Origin: HGM04593 sp045634305
Lineage (GTDB): Bacteria; Bacteroidota; Bacteroidia; Bacteroidales; Bacteroidaceae
DNA: 64,000 nucleotides
Assembly: GCA_045634305.1 (NCBI GenBank)
Contig: JAZQZZ010000026.1
Location: 3,040 to 67,039 of the forward strand
Reading direction: 5' to 3'
Shown here: positions 17,792-27,330 of the stretch, piece after piece
Layout: each line of letters opens with the position of its first letter
Position numbering within the stretch: the first letter of the stretch is position 1
The notes under the pieces: generated by a model
What the model was told of the DNA's origin: nothing
The model's database searches: none
The model's input: the letters and a program-made list of their open reading frames with translations, nothing else
Program-made: the position numbers and the translations under genes

Positions 17792-20710
17792 TCAACTATC
17801 TATCTCCAAGAATCCCATTAGGAACGCATCGGGAAAGATGAATTTCTTTTCGCCAAGGGTGAATTTGACATGGATAAATTTTTCGTTCTTGTTGATTTTA
17901 ACAACCATTCCTTTGCCGAATTTCTTGTGAATGACAGAGCTGTCAATACCTATTGATTCCAATTTGGCTTCAAGGGCTTTTTTTGTTTCAATATCCTGTA
18001 AAGGTTGTGCCGTCATTGTTGGTTTTACCAGATGTTGCTGAACGACCGGGCTTGATGGTGCTACTTTTGATGTAGGTTTGCCATCCACTGGTTTTGCTAC
18101 CCTGCGAGTGGTTTCAACAGGTTCGGCGACTCTTGAATACACACTATTATCAACCTCACTCATTGAGGATTGTTGGTTATAGAACAGTTTCTCATATTGA
18201 GTCTTACGGATTGTGGTATCCCAGCCACCGACCTCATCGTTGGTATGTTTGTCGATACCTGTATAGGTAAGGCTGGCATCTTCGTAGCGTTTAAACTTAA
18301 AAATAGCATCATTCATTAGCGGTGCGTTGAACACTCCTAATGAGCAGAGCATATTGAAGTCTTCAACGCTTAAGCCTGTAACCTTTTTGAATAGTCCCGG
18401 CTCCAACTGCGTGATGACATCTTTAAGGCATCGCTCGCGATAGTCGGTCAGGTACATAAATACGGGGATTCGTGTAGCAAACTTAATGAGTTTTTCCTGT
18501 ATCTGCTTGCGCTTGCTCTTCATCTCCTTCTCCTCTTCGGATATTTCCTTTTTCTCCTTTTGCGTAGGATTGGGATTCTCTTTCTTTGCTTTCTTTACGG
18601 CTTCTGACTTATTGATAATGGTAGTTAGGTCGCTGTTCAAGTTGCGGAAGCCCTCAATGTTCATAAGGGCTTGCATTGCCTCGGGGCTTGCAAGCAAGCG
18701 TTTCAGCGTGTCGTTATCTACATTGACAAGCAAGGCCGATTGCCAACGCTTTGCAAGCAGTGTAGCCGATGTTCCGGCCAATGCAATATCAAGAATATCC
18801 TGTGCATCGACCTCTTTCATACTACTGCCGTCGTATGCCAATACAGGCAGGAATTTGATAAATTCGCCTACTTTGGCTTCGGGGTTACTTTCGTTTATAT
18901 CCAAGCGACAACTGTAGTCGGATATTTGTCGCAAGGCTCTGTCGAGTGCAAAGTCAAATACATAGCACTCGTTCTTCATTATTGTTTTGCTTCCCTCTTC
19001 GTTCTTTACCTCCCACGGACTCTGCACTCGGAACGCTGCTTGGAAGTAGGTTTCAGGGCTTTTCAAATTGCGGAGCATAAATATACCTGTCCACGGCTTT
19101 ACTGTTACACCCGTTGTCAGTTTACCGCAAGTAAGTGTAATGGTCTTTGTTTCCAACGGGTCGCCCATATTGGCTTGAACTGGGTGCAGAGCATCAAGAC
19201 CGATACCGGCTGCTGTTCCGGCACAAACTATCACTTTGTAGTCGTGGTAGAATTTGTTCTGTCGTTGAGCGAGCAGATTAGCCATAGCAAAACACGATGC
19301 CACATTAGGCAAAAACCACAATGTATGCGAAAGCACATTAAGCAGTCGTGTATCGCTGAATGGCATTGGAGGTCGCTTGTCTTGTCCGAGTTTAAGGTCA
19401 TCAACGCTTGCAGGCAAATAACCACCACGAATAAGGTCAAGCCATTTCTGTACCTCATTCTCATATTTGAAACGGGCATTCTCGCCTTTACCCTCAGCTG
19501 CAAAGAACAGATTTAGGTCAAACTCGTCAAATTCTCCTTGTTTGGCTACCTCTTGTATCTCATCGGGCATACGGTAGGTAAGCATTACCATTCGTGATAA
19601 GGCGAGATAAGGATTGCCGCTGCCTTTCCACTCTGCTTTTGCACGTTGCTCATCACTATAAGTCCAGTTGAAAATCTGCTCTTCGATGAACTCGCCGGTA
19701 TTTATGGCTCTAAACGGTGTACCCGACAAAAAGAGATAATACCTTGTGGAAATAGGCAACCACGATTCATTTATGGCATTGTTAGCCTCGTCCTTTTTAT
19801 ACTTCTCTGCATCGAAATCTACTGCGCTTTCCTCGTCTTCTTTCTCAAACAGTTCTTTTGCACGCTCCTTCCAGGCTCCGAAGTGATATTCATCAAAAAT
19901 TACCAAATCCCAATTGGTGGCGTGGATAAACTCATTCTTGGTTTTAATGCCGCCACTCTCGTTTGTGCCAAGCAGATCTTGGAACGAACCGAATACAACA
20001 ATAGGGCGTGACTTATCCGTTCTTTGAAACTCTTGGTCAATGTTCAGGTTATTATTGCGGGCATCCTTATTGGAGATATATTGCCACCCCTCAAAGTCGA
20101 TATGTGTTACAAGGTCCTCACGCCAAGCCGATTCAACTGCGGGTTTGAAGGTAAGAATCAATATACGCGACAAGCTCATCTTCTTTGCTAACTGATACGA
20201 AGCAAAGGTCTTTCCGAAACGCATTTTGGCATTCCAAAGCAATTTGGGTATGCGGTTAGGTTCCTCTTTCAGTGCTTGCTCAAAATAGGTTCTTGTTTGC
20301 TCCACTGCGCTCCACTGTTCAGGGCGCATAGTGAAATTCTGCGTTCTGTTCTCTTCGTTTGACATTCCTGTGCGGAGCGACAAGATTGCAGCCATAACAT
20401 CCGCAACCGAGCAACGAAACCACTCATCAGTCTTGTCAAGCGGGTTGAGACGTTTGCAACCTTTGCGTTCAAGTAGGTGATGAACATCCTTGTCGGTAAA
20501 GCAAGAGCCATCGTAGCTCATGGCCGACTCCACCAATACAATTTCATACTGCACTTTGCTTGTGTGCAATTGCTCATTTATGCGTTCTTTGGCTGTACGG
20601 TCAGTGTAGCCTACCTTTAGATAACCTTTGTGGGAATCTACCCCAATCAAGCGATAGGCGTATATCGTTGGAGTAACAGTCGGGCGTTGAGGAAAATAAT
20701 TGTGTTCCAT
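17792..20710 (-). CDS. GIY-YIG nuclease/SF2 helicase restriction subunit
   Basis: 972 residues. The N-terminal domain (about 14-95) looks like a GIY-YIG nuclease of the T5orf172 kind: TIYAYRLIG, YLKVGYTDRTAKERI and a later RLNPLDKTDEWF. An SF2 helicase core follows: Walker A-like WNAKMRFGKTFA (about 163-169), DLVIFDEYHFGAW (DEYH at 273-276), FLSGTPFRA (motif III) and a second RecA domain with TLTCGKLTTGVTVKPW and QAAFRVQSPW. A Lys-rich linker (about 705-745) precedes a helical C-terminus. It is a predicted ATP-dependent restriction enzyme; the cut site cannot be read from sequence. It starts 4 bp after the Eco57I-type gene and so is translationally linked to it. Confidence 0.8.
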   Translation of the reverse strand: MEHNYFPQRPTVTPTIYAYRLIGVDSHKGYLKVGYTDRTAKERINEQLHTSKVQYEIVLVESAMSYDGSCFTDKDVHHLLERKGCKRLNPLDKTDEWFRCSVADVMAAILSLRTGMSNEENRTQNFTMRPEQWSAVEQTRTYFEQALKEEPNRIPKLLWNAKMRFGKTFASYQLAKKMSLSRILILTFKPAVESAWREDLVTHIDFEGWQYISNKDARNNNLNIDQEFQRTDKSRPIVVFGSFQDLLGTNESGGIKTKNEFIHATNWDLVIFDEYHFGAWKERAKELFEKEDEESAVDFDAEKYKKDEANNAINESWLPISTRYYLFLSGTPFRAINTGEFIEEQIFNWTYSDEQRAKAEWKGSGNPYLALSRMVMLTYRMPDEIQEVAKQGEFDEFDLNLFFAAEGKGENARFKYENEVQKWLDLIRGGYLPASVDDLKLGQDKRPPMPFSDTRLLNVLSHTLWFLPNVASCFAMANLLAQRQNKFYHDYKVIVCAGTAAGIGLDALHPVQANMGDPLETKTITLTCGKLTTGVTVKPWTGIFMLRNLKSPETYFQAAFRVQSPWEVKNEEGSKTIMKNECYVFDFALDRALRQISDYSCRLDINESNPEAKVGEFIKFLPVLAYDGSSMKEVDAQDILDIALAGTSATLLAKRWQSALLVNVDNDTLKRLLASPEAMQALMNIEGFRNLNSDLTTIINKSEAVKKAKKENPNPTQKEKKEISEEEKEMKSKRKQIQEKLIKFATRIPVFMYLTDYRERCLKDVITQLEPGLFKKVTGLSVEDFNMLCSLGVFNAPLMNDAIFKFKRYEDASLTYTGIDKHTNDEVGGWDTTIRKTQYEKLFYNQQSSMSEVDNSVYSRVAEPVETTRRVAKPVDGKPTSKVAPSSPVVQQHLVKPTMTAQPLQDIETKKALEAKLESIGIDSSVIHKKFGKGMVVKINKNEKFIHVKFTLGEKKFIFPDAFLMGFLEIDS

Positions 20711-20714
20711 AATA

Positions 20715-22250
20715 TTACTCCATTGTTCTTATCATAGATTCAATAAATGCAATCTCATCATCTGTTAAGCCGTATTTAGCATAGAGCTCTTCGTCATTCC
20801 AAGATTTGGAAAAGTCTTCATTAGGAATGAATTGGAATTTATCTTTTGCAATATTCTGCGTTAGAAGAATTGTAGACATTAAAAAGCGAAAAAACCTTGT
20901 CTTTACATACCCTTTTAAGTTATTTGCCTCTGACTCTGTATCAAATGTAGATAACAAAAGATATGTTTCAGTACAAATTTGACCAGGTCCGAGGACTTCT
21001 ACTTTAGAAACAATCTTCTTTCTTCCTTCCTGGTCTGTTTGTCCAGCGTGTTCAGCACTCGCTTTTGACATTACAACTTTCCATTTATTAATCAAGTCGG
21101 CATTGGTATTTACTTCATCTCTTTTAACATATGTAAATCCTTTGCTACCCAAAAGTTCTAAATCATTTATTTGTTTGGTGTTACGTCCAGATTGGAAACT
21201 TCTAAATCCAAAAGGCTTTGAACTGTAAACTACATTATTCATTGTTGTCTCTTTGTATGATAACACCTTTCGGATTATATTGATTGCTTGTGAGTGTCTA
21301 ATGAATACAGGGAACTCATTTAAGTATCTTGTAGACTCTACCGTCTTACCTTGATATATATTACATACGTTGCATGGACCGTTATAATCTTTATTCCATA
21401 AGAAATAGCATACACCTCCGGCGATATCTACGCCAGGAAAACAATCTCTTGAATCCGAATAATCTACTAGTTTAAGCAATCTATTATCAGCAAGCATTTG
21501 CTCTCTAAAATCATCTAATCCACGACCTCCACTAAACCAACGCGATGGTATAATCATGCACAAATATTTTGGATTTAGCTTCCTTGCTTGTTGTACAAAT
21601 CTATGATAGAGAGGAATTGCACTACCGGTAGCGGATTCTGTTTTCATTCCTCCTCCATCACTCATTTGATACGGTGGGTTGCCTATAATCACATCGAATT
21701 TCATATTGAATACTTTCTTTACATCTAAATTGTGGATAAATTGGTAAGCGTGGGTTTCAAGTTCTGCCCCACGATCATATTCGCTCTGCGAAGCACCGCA
21801 ATAGATACATTTGCCATCTTTCCAAGTATGCTTGATGCGTTGGTAAATGATATTTCCTTGCGGTTTGTCTTCGGGGAACTGATATGCCGAGAACTCGCTA
21901 CTTGGGAACTTGCTGCAATAGACACTGCGGCGAGAAAGCAGGCTTGTAAGTTCGGTAATAGCAATACCAAATAGTTGCTTTGAGAATATATGCTCTATAC
22001 GCTTTTCAAGGTCGGGGATTTGCTGCTCAAGTCCTTTAATCAGTCGTTTGGCAATTTCACGCAGAAAAACTCCACTCTTGCAGCAAGGGTCAAGGAAGGT
22101 GGTGTCGGGGTTCTCGAACAAATCCTGTGGGAGCATATCAATAATTTTGTTTGCCAATTCGGGAGGCGTAAACACCTCATCATTGCTAAGATTGGCAATA
22201 CACGAAAGCACGTCGGGATTATAGACGCTTTTGAACAAACTATTCTCCAT
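20715..22250 (-). CDS. Eco57I-like adenine DNA methyltransferase
   Basis: 511 residues. Motif I is FLDPCCKSGVFL (about 52-63) and motif IV is the N6-adenine signature DVIIGNPPYQMSDGG (NPPY at 191-194), giving SAM-dependent N6-adenine methylation. A Cys pair (CIYCG, 148-152) may bind zinc. The second half (about 320-510) is a probable target-recognition region. It overlaps the upstream 224-aa methylase-like gene by 11 bp and precedes the GIY-YIG/helicase gene by 4 bp, forming a compact three-gene RM operon. Motif I has Cys-Cys-Lys-Ser in place of the usual Ala-Cys-Gly-x. Confidence 0.85.
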   Translation of the reverse strand: MENSLFKSVYNPDVLSCIANLSNDEVFTPPELANKIIDMLPQDLFENPDTTFLDPCCKSGVFLREIAKRLIKGLEQQIPDLEKRIEHIFSKQLFGIAITELTSLLSRRSVYCSKFPSSEFSAYQFPEDKPQGNIIYQRIKHTWKDGKCIYCGASQSEYDRGAELETHAYQFIHNLDVKKVFNMKFDVIIGNPPYQMSDGGGMKTESATGSAIPLYHRFVQQARKLNPKYLCMIIPSRWFSGGRGLDDFREQMLADNRLLKLVDYSDSRDCFPGVDIAGGVCYFLWNKDYNGPCNVCNIYQGKTVESTRYLNEFPVFIRHSQAINIIRKVLSYKETTMNNVVYSSKPFGFRSFQSGRNTKQINDLELLGSKGFTYVKRDEVNTNADLINKWKVVMSKASAEHAGQTDQEGRKKIVSKVEVLGPGQICTETYLLLSTFDTESEANNLKGYVKTRFFRFLMSTILLTQNIAKDKFQFIPNEDFSKSWNDEELYAKYGLTDDEIAFIESMIRTME

Positions 22251-22914
22251 AATCCTGAACCTTTTTGTAGTGAGTAATATATCTTCTCAGGAATACACCG
22301 CCTTCTTCCTTTTGCTCTTCGGTAAGTGCAAACAGGTTGCCCATGCCGTTTTCTACGCTTGTGTCATTGTAAGTAAGAAGTTCGGACATTGTATAGTCGG
22401 AGCGTTGCATTTGCGTAGCACCAATTAGTGTCCATTCAGAAAAGACTATGGGAGCAGAGGTTTCGTTGCCGTTGGCATCGACACACATCAATGTAAGTGC
22501 ATTACCGTTAATGATATTACGGCTGATGATAAATTTGGCAGCCAAACGTGTTTCATCGCAAGTTTCACCTTTGCAATGAGCTGTATATTCAGCATCCCAA
22601 ATACCAAATAAACGCTCACGACAAGCCTCTACATTGTCGTTCATTATATCCACACCATACAGGCTACCGATAGCTACGATTGCCAGCTTTTCATAGTCAC
22701 GTGGGCTCTTTTTGTATTTCCTGCGAAGTTCGGCAAGTTTGCGTTTGAGTATAACAGCCAAGAAATTGCCATCACCGCAAGCCGGTTCCAAGAAACGGGA
22801 GTCGGGTCGCAGACATTCGTTCGCAACAAGGTCGCACATAGCGTTGACCTCACGCTCGGCAGTAAAAACCTCTCCACGCTCAGCAACACGCTCTTTAGAT
22901 TTTATTTGACTCAT
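22240..22914 (-). CDS. N6-adenine methyltransferase-like subunit of the RM system
   Basis: 224 residues, shorter than a full adenine methylase. It has the opening GEVFTAEREVNAMCDLV, motif I FLEPACGDGNFLAVIL (about 41-55) and a GVDIMNDNVEACRERL acidic-loop region, but no NPPY motif IV. It may supply SAM binding or act as a partner to the adjacent 511-aa protein, which has NPPY. It is the first gene of the RM operon. The start at 22914 lies 17 bp from the left repeat of the invertible promoter segment, so its transcription probably depends on the orientation of that segment. Confidence 0.78.
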   Translation of the reverse strand: MSQIKSKERVAERGEVFTAEREVNAMCDLVANECLRPDSRFLEPACGDGNFLAVILKRKLAELRRKYKKSPRDYEKLAIVAIGSLYGVDIMNDNVEACRERLFGIWDAEYTAHCKGETCDETRLAAKFIISRNIINGNALTLMCVDANGNETSAPIVFSEWTLIGATQMQRSDYTMSELLTYNDTSVENGMGNLFALTEEQKEEGGVFLRRYITHYKKVQDYGE

Positions 22915-22930
22915 AAGAATTATTTGTTAC

Positions 22931-23090
22931 ATCTCTTGGTAAGAGACGTAGCAAATAACCACGAATAGTAATAAGCCATGTCTGGCTATAAGCTTAACTA
23001 AACATTTCTTAAATTAAATTCTTATTTATTAGAGTTTTTTGCTTATTTTGTGTAGTTTTGCAATGATATGAAAGTCTCTTACCAAGAGAT
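22931..23090. promoter_or_regulatory. invertible promoter segment upstream of the RM operon
   Basis: Perfect 17-bp inverted repeats, atctcttggtaagagac (22931-22947) and its reverse complement (23074-23090), bound 126 bp of A/T-rich DNA. Inside, a perfect -7 box TAGTTTTG (23053-23060) points right, away from the RM genes; no good TAnnTTTG points left. Inversion would put that box at 22961-22968 facing the 22914 start codon. Each repeat is itself a short palindrome (ctctt ggt aagag), as expected of a recombinase site. The recombinase gene ends 31 bp from the right repeat. Confidence 0.8.
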
Positions 23091-23120
23091 TTCACTTTTC
23101 CTAAACATCTCTCTACTTTT

Positions 23121-24323
23121 TTACAATTCTCTCAATATCTGTGCATTGGCGCGGTCAACTACTGTTGTGTCGAGCGATGCAAGGTAGATTTGTGTTGTCA
23201 TTTCGCTGTCGTGGCCCATGCCTTCGCTTATTACGGATATAGGAATGTTCTTGCTCTTTGCTGCGCTTGCCCAGGAGTGGCGGGCAACGTACATGGTGAG
23301 TTGGACAGGTATGGCAGCGAGGGCGGCTATCTTCTTCAGGGAGTTGTTTACACGGTGCAGCATTGTCTGGTATTGGGCGCGATCGGCGTTGCCGGGCGCG
23401 GTGATTATTGGCAAGAGGTATGGGCTGTCGGCCGGTGTGCTGTATTTCTTCACAATTTCCTGCATGCATTTTTCCCAACGGATTAAGAGTTGCTGCCCGG
23501 TCTTGCGGCGACGGTAGGTTAGCACGCCGTTTGCAAGGTCGCGTTTCCTCAGATATGCTATGTCGATGAATGACATTCCGCGGGTGTAGAACGAGAAAAG
23601 GAACATGTCGCGGGCAAACTCCAACGATGGTTGCATGGTGAGGTCGAGGTTCTTTATCTGCTTTATTGCCTTCAAAGGGATTGCGCGTTTGATGGTCTTG
23701 TCGACACCTGTGTATACTTGCTTGAATGGGTTGCGGTTTACCGTCACTCCCTTTTCAACGGCACGGTTATAGACAGCGCGGAGTATGCGCATATAGAACG
23801 ATGTACTGTTTCTTGCAAGGCCTTTTCCACGCAGATGTGCCTCGTAGGTGAGCATCATATCGGCATCAATCTCTTCAACAGGTATATCCTTTCCATCGCG
23901 AAACTGCATGAAACTGCGCAGTGTTGCGTGGTAGGTCTCGGATGTACGCTGTTTGCCCAGCTGTTGCAACCGGGCAATGATGCCTTGCATAAAGTTGAAG
24001 AGTGAATACTCCTTTGCCGACTGCTTGAATGTAGCGATGATGTCGTCGGCTGTATATCTCTGTTGGCGGTTTTCGAGTTGGTTTACTATGGAATGTAACA
24101 GTTTAAGGTCCCAATCAATGCGCTCGCCTGTTGTTTTGAGATAGTTGCGACGCTCGCTGTCGCAGCCTGCGGTTTGGATGGATTTGCCATCCCACTCGTT
24201 TGAAAAGATATGGTAGTCGGTTGTCAACTGACGCACTACGCGGTTGTGGATTATCTGAAAATAGATTACTCCCTGCTTGGCATCCACGATCGATGCCCTG
24301 AACATTGCTTTTACAGTTGCCAT
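23121..24323 (-). CDS. tyrosine site-specific recombinase (likely DNA invertase)
   Basis: 400 residues from ATG 24323 (MATVKAMFRASIVD); an in-frame ATG at 24368 would add 15 poorly supported residues. It has a Bacteroidota-type phage-integrase fold: an N-terminal arm domain (about 1-95), a SAM-like core-binding domain (about 105-195) and a catalytic domain. Catalytic residues seen are Arg248 (YTRGMSF), Lys274 (RRKTGQQ), Arg348 in YVARHSWAS, His371 (GMGHDSEM) and Tyr380 (QIYLASLD). Family members act as mobile-element integrases or as local invertases. Here the gene ends 31 bp from a 17-bp inverted repeat that flanks a promoter, which supports the invertase role. There is no evidence that it serves the phage loci. 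Confidence 0.88.
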   Translation of the reverse strand: MATVKAMFRASIVDAKQGVIYFQIIHNRVVRQLTTDYHIFSNEWDGKSIQTAGCDSERRNYLKTTGERIDWDLKLLHSIVNQLENRQQRYTADDIIATFKQSAKEYSLFNFMQGIIARLQQLGKQRTSETYHATLRSFMQFRDGKDIPVEEIDADMMLTYEAHLRGKGLARNSTSFYMRILRAVYNRAVEKGVTVNRNPFKQVYTGVDKTIKRAIPLKAIKQIKNLDLTMQPSLEFARDMFLFSFYTRGMSFIDIAYLRKRDLANGVLTYRRRKTGQQLLIRWEKCMQEIVKKYSTPADSPYLLPIITAPGNADRAQYQTMLHRVNNSLKKIAALAAIPVQLTMYVARHSWASAAKSKNIPISVISEGMGHDSEMTTQIYLASLDTTVVDRANAQILREL

Positions 24324-24426
24324 TTTTGTATATGTTTTTAATTTTCTACAAAAATGCACCTTGTTCAAGGGCTGGTGTTTGCTATTTTGACAGAAAAGAA
24401 TTGCCGGTTTAATTCAGGACAGAAGG

Positions 24427-24704
24427 ACAAAAGAACATAAGGGCGCGATTTCTAAATTTTGACAGAAGTACATAAACCAACATCCGTTGGTTACAAAAGA
24501 TTTTCATAGCGAGTCTCTATGCTTAGTATCGCATTGCCATTGTGAGGTTATGATTGGAAATCACAGATTTCCTTTTAAAAAAGTATCAATCTATGACAAT
24601 GGGAAAACGAGTTCTCACATTGAAATAGATTGATACTTTATGTCGTTGCATAGTTCCACTTGCAACATATAACCTCACAGCGGTAATTACTTATGTTCTT
24701 TTGT
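24427..24704. repeat. nested inverted repeats between the recombinase and atpG
   Basis: Three perfect inverted pairs are nested here: 15 bp acaaaagaacataag (24427-24441) with 24690-24704; 11 bp tgtgaggttat (24541-24551) with 24669-24679; and 14 bp aagtatcaatctat (24581-24594) with 24625-24638. A small hairpin ggaaatc/gatttcc sits at about 24556-24572. No ORF is supported in this 394-bp gap. Confidence 0.7.
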
Positions 24705-24717
24705 TCTTATGTCTAAA

Positions 24718-25578
24718 CTACCTGTTTGCTTCGCTACCCGAGACAATGTCGAGCAGTTCGTTGGTGATGGCCTGCTGACGGCCTTTGTTGTATTCGAGTG
24801 TGAGCTGCGAAATCAAATCGGTTGCATTGTCTGTGGCCACCTGCATTGCAAGTACACGCGCGGCATGCTCGGCAACAACGGCATCGAGCAGTGCCGTGAA
24901 CAACTGCACCTCAACAACCTTGGGCACAAGTGCGCCAAGCAACTCCTCGCTCCCGGGCTCTACAATGTAGTCGGCTATGGACGCGGTTTCTTCAGCCGTT
25001 TCCAGCTCAACAGGCAGCAACACTTCATTTACAGGCTCTTGCTTTGCAGCAGATTTGAAGTGTGAGTGGACAACATCTACCCTGTCTATTGCGCCGCTGC
25101 GGAAACGTTCCATCAATTCGCGCGCAACTACAGCAATATCATTATATTTTGGTGCAGAGGATTGCGGCATGAGTTCCTCGCGTGGCGTGTAGCCCAACTT
25201 GCGCACGGCATCGTGCATCTTTTTGCCTACAGTGTAGACCTCGACTTCGGTTTCTGATGCTTTGTAACCATCGAGCACGGCACGTACTCTGCCAATGACA
25301 TTGGCATTGAATGTTCCGCATAGGCCGGTATCGGAAGCCACTGCTATGACAACAGCCTTTTTGCAGTCGCGCGCGGTTGCAAGTTCTGTTGTGAACCCGG
25401 TAGAAGAGGAAAGGAACGAGGCAAGCAGGCCATGGAGCCTGTCGCTGTAGTGCGACATGCCCTCTATGGCTGTCTGAGCACGGCGCAGTTTAGCCGCAGA
25501 GACAAGTTTCATTGCCGCTGTAATCTTCTGCGTGCTCTTTACGGACGCTATTCTGTCCCTTACTTCTCTCAGGTTCAT
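24718..25578 (-). CDS. atpG: ATP synthase F1 subunit gamma
   Basis: 286 residues. Gamma is the rotor shaft of F1, turning inside the alpha3beta3 head. The conserved N-terminus MNLREVRDRIASVKSTQKITAAMKLVSAAKLRRAQ and the C-terminal helix ATDNATDLISQLTLEYNKGRQQAITNELLDIVSG are present, with SDTGLCGTFNANV at about 81-93. It is last in the leftward atp operon, after a 160-bp gap that holds a dispersed repeat following atpA. Length is normal. Confidence 0.96.
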   Translation of the reverse strand: MNLREVRDRIASVKSTQKITAAMKLVSAAKLRRAQTAIEGMSHYSDRLHGLLASFLSSSTGFTTELATARDCKKAVVIAVASDTGLCGTFNANVIGRVRAVLDGYKASETEVEVYTVGKKMHDAVRKLGYTPREELMPQSSAPKYNDIAVVARELMERFRSGAIDRVDVVHSHFKSAAKQEPVNEVLLPVELETAEETASIADYIVEPGSEELLGALVPKVVEVQLFTALLDAVVAEHAARVLAMQVATDNATDLISQLTLEYNKGRQQAITNELLDIVSGSEANR

Positions 25579-25611
25579 TGTACTGTTTGTTTATAAATTT
25601 TCATACGTGGC

Positions 25612-25725
25612 AAGGAAAGAGTTCCCTCGTCGCTACGCTCTGTCGGGATGACATTATCGCGCTATGTTTCAATCTTCCTGCGCTACGCTATTGAGATACT
25701 TCGCTACGCTCAGTATGACACCTTA
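25612..25725. repeat. REP-like dispersed repeat between atpA and atpG
   Basis: Contains cgctacgctctgtcgggatgaca and, 60 bp later, gatacttcgctacgctcag followed by tatgaca. The same core (TACTTCGCTACGCTCAG with TGACA) occurs at about 28940-29012, 38040-38105 and 43693-43825, in both orientations. Confidence 0.6.
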
Positions 25726-25738
25726 ATATTGTCTGTTT

Positions 25739-27316
25739 TCACTTTATAGATGCAACCACGCCTGCGGCGGCATCGGTCATAAGTTTCTCAACTTCAGCAT
25801 TCAATACTCCCGCAGAGAGCACGTCAAGCACACTCTCCTTGTAACTTGAACGCAGCACGTCGAGGAAAAGTTTCTCAAATTCGGGCACCTTGTCAACGGC
25901 AATGCCCTGCAACAGGTTCTTTGTTCCGCAATAAAGCAGTGCCACCTGTTCGCCCACAGGCATTGGAGAGTATTGCGGCTGCACAAGCAGAGCATTTGTG
26001 CGGCGACCTCGCTCTATGACCATCATTGTAACGGCATCGACATCGGTACCGAACTTGGCAAAAGCCTCCAGTTCGCGATACTGTGCCTGGTCAATCTTCA
26101 ATGTTCCCGCTACGCCTTTCATTGATTTTATCTGCGCATTGCCACCTACACGAGATACCGATATGCCCACATTAACAGCCGGACGGAAACCACGGTTGAA
26201 GAGGTCGCTCTCAAGGTATATCTGTCCGTCGGTGATTGAGATTACGTTGGTGGGAATGTATGCCGACACATCGCCCGCCTGTGTCTCGATAATGGGGAGC
26301 GCTGTGAGCGAGCCGCCACCCTTTACCTTGCCCACAAGGCTTGGCGGCAGGTCGTTCATCTGCTCGGCAACCTCCTGTTGGTTGATGATTCGTGCTGCAC
26401 GCTCAAGCAAGCGAGAGTGGAGATAGAAGACATCGCCGGGATAGGCCTCGCGACCAGACGGGCGACGCAGGATCAGCGACACCTCGCGATAGGCAACAGC
26501 CTGCTTGGAGAGGTCGTCAAACACCACCAGTGCATGGCGGCCGGTATCGCGGAAATACTCGCCTATGGCAGCGCCCGCCATTGGAGCATAGTACTGCAGT
26601 GCTGCCGTGTCGGCAGCTGTGGCAGCAACAACAACGGTATAGTCCATTGCACCGTATGTGCGCAGGGTATTGACGATTGAAGCTACGGTAGAGCCTTTTT
26701 GGCCAATGGCAACATATATGCAATAGACAGGTTTGCCGGCCTCGTAGCCTGCGCGTTGGTTGAGAATGGTATCTATGGCAACGGCAGTCTTGCCTGTCTG
26801 GCGGTCGCCGATTATAAGTTCACGTTGGCCACGGCCGATGGGAATCATTGAATCGATGGACTTCAAGCCGGTTTGCAACGGCTCGGTCACCGGCTGACGG
26901 AAAATCACGCCCGGTGCCTTGCGGTCGAGCGGCATCTCGCACTTCTCGCCCTCAATGTCGCCCTTGCCGTCGAGCGGTTCGCCAAGCGGGGTTATCACGC
27001 GGCCGAGCATAGCGTCACACACATCGATTGATGCGATGCGACGTGTGCGCCTCACGGTCATGCCCTCCTTTATCTTGTCGGTAGGACCCAAAAGCACGGC
27101 ACCGACATTGTCCTCCTCGAGGTTCATGACAATGGCCTTTATGCCGTTGTCGAACTCAAGCAGTTCCTCGGCCTCGGCATTGTACAGTCCGTATATGCGT
27201 ACAACACCGTCGCTCACCTGGAGAACGGTTCCCACCTCCTCATATTCCATCTTGCTTTTCAAGCCCCTGAGCTGTTCAAGCAACACACTCGAAACCTCAC
27301 TTGGTTTAATATTCAT
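25739..27316 (-). CDS. atpA: ATP synthase F1 subunit alpha
   Basis: 525 residues. It forms the non-catalytic nucleotide-binding part of the F1 hexamer. The P-loop GDRQTGKTAVAID (about 169-181), the PGDVFYLHSRLLERAAR segment and the C-terminal helical domain are present. An N-terminal beta-barrel (about 25-95) with DGVVRIYGL fits the family. It lies 14 bp after atpH in the operon. Confidence 0.97.
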   Translation of the reverse strand: MNIKPSEVSSVLLEQLRGLKSKMEYEEVGTVLQVSDGVVRIYGLYNAEAEELLEFDNGIKAIVMNLEEDNVGAVLLGPTDKIKEGMTVRRTRRIASIDVCDAMLGRVITPLGEPLDGKGDIEGEKCEMPLDRKAPGVIFRQPVTEPLQTGLKSIDSMIPIGRGQRELIIGDRQTGKTAVAIDTILNQRAGYEAGKPVYCIYVAIGQKGSTVASIVNTLRTYGAMDYTVVVAATAADTAALQYYAPMAGAAIGEYFRDTGRHALVVFDDLSKQAVAYREVSLILRRPSGREAYPGDVFYLHSRLLERAARIINQQEVAEQMNDLPPSLVGKVKGGGSLTALPIIETQAGDVSAYIPTNVISITDGQIYLESDLFNRGFRPAVNVGISVSRVGGNAQIKSMKGVAGTLKIDQAQYRELEAFAKFGTDVDAVTMMVIERGRRTNALLVQPQYSPMPVGEQVALLYCGTKNLLQGIAVDKVPEFEKLFLDVLRSSYKESVLDVLSAGVLNAEVEKLMTDAAAGVVASIK

Positions 27317-27330
27317 AAGAATTGTTTGAA

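Noticed and set aside
23121..24323. Tyrosine recombinase as the integrase of the phage loci
   Set aside because: It is not adjacent to either locus, and it directly adjoins an inverted-repeat promoter, which explains it better as an invertase.
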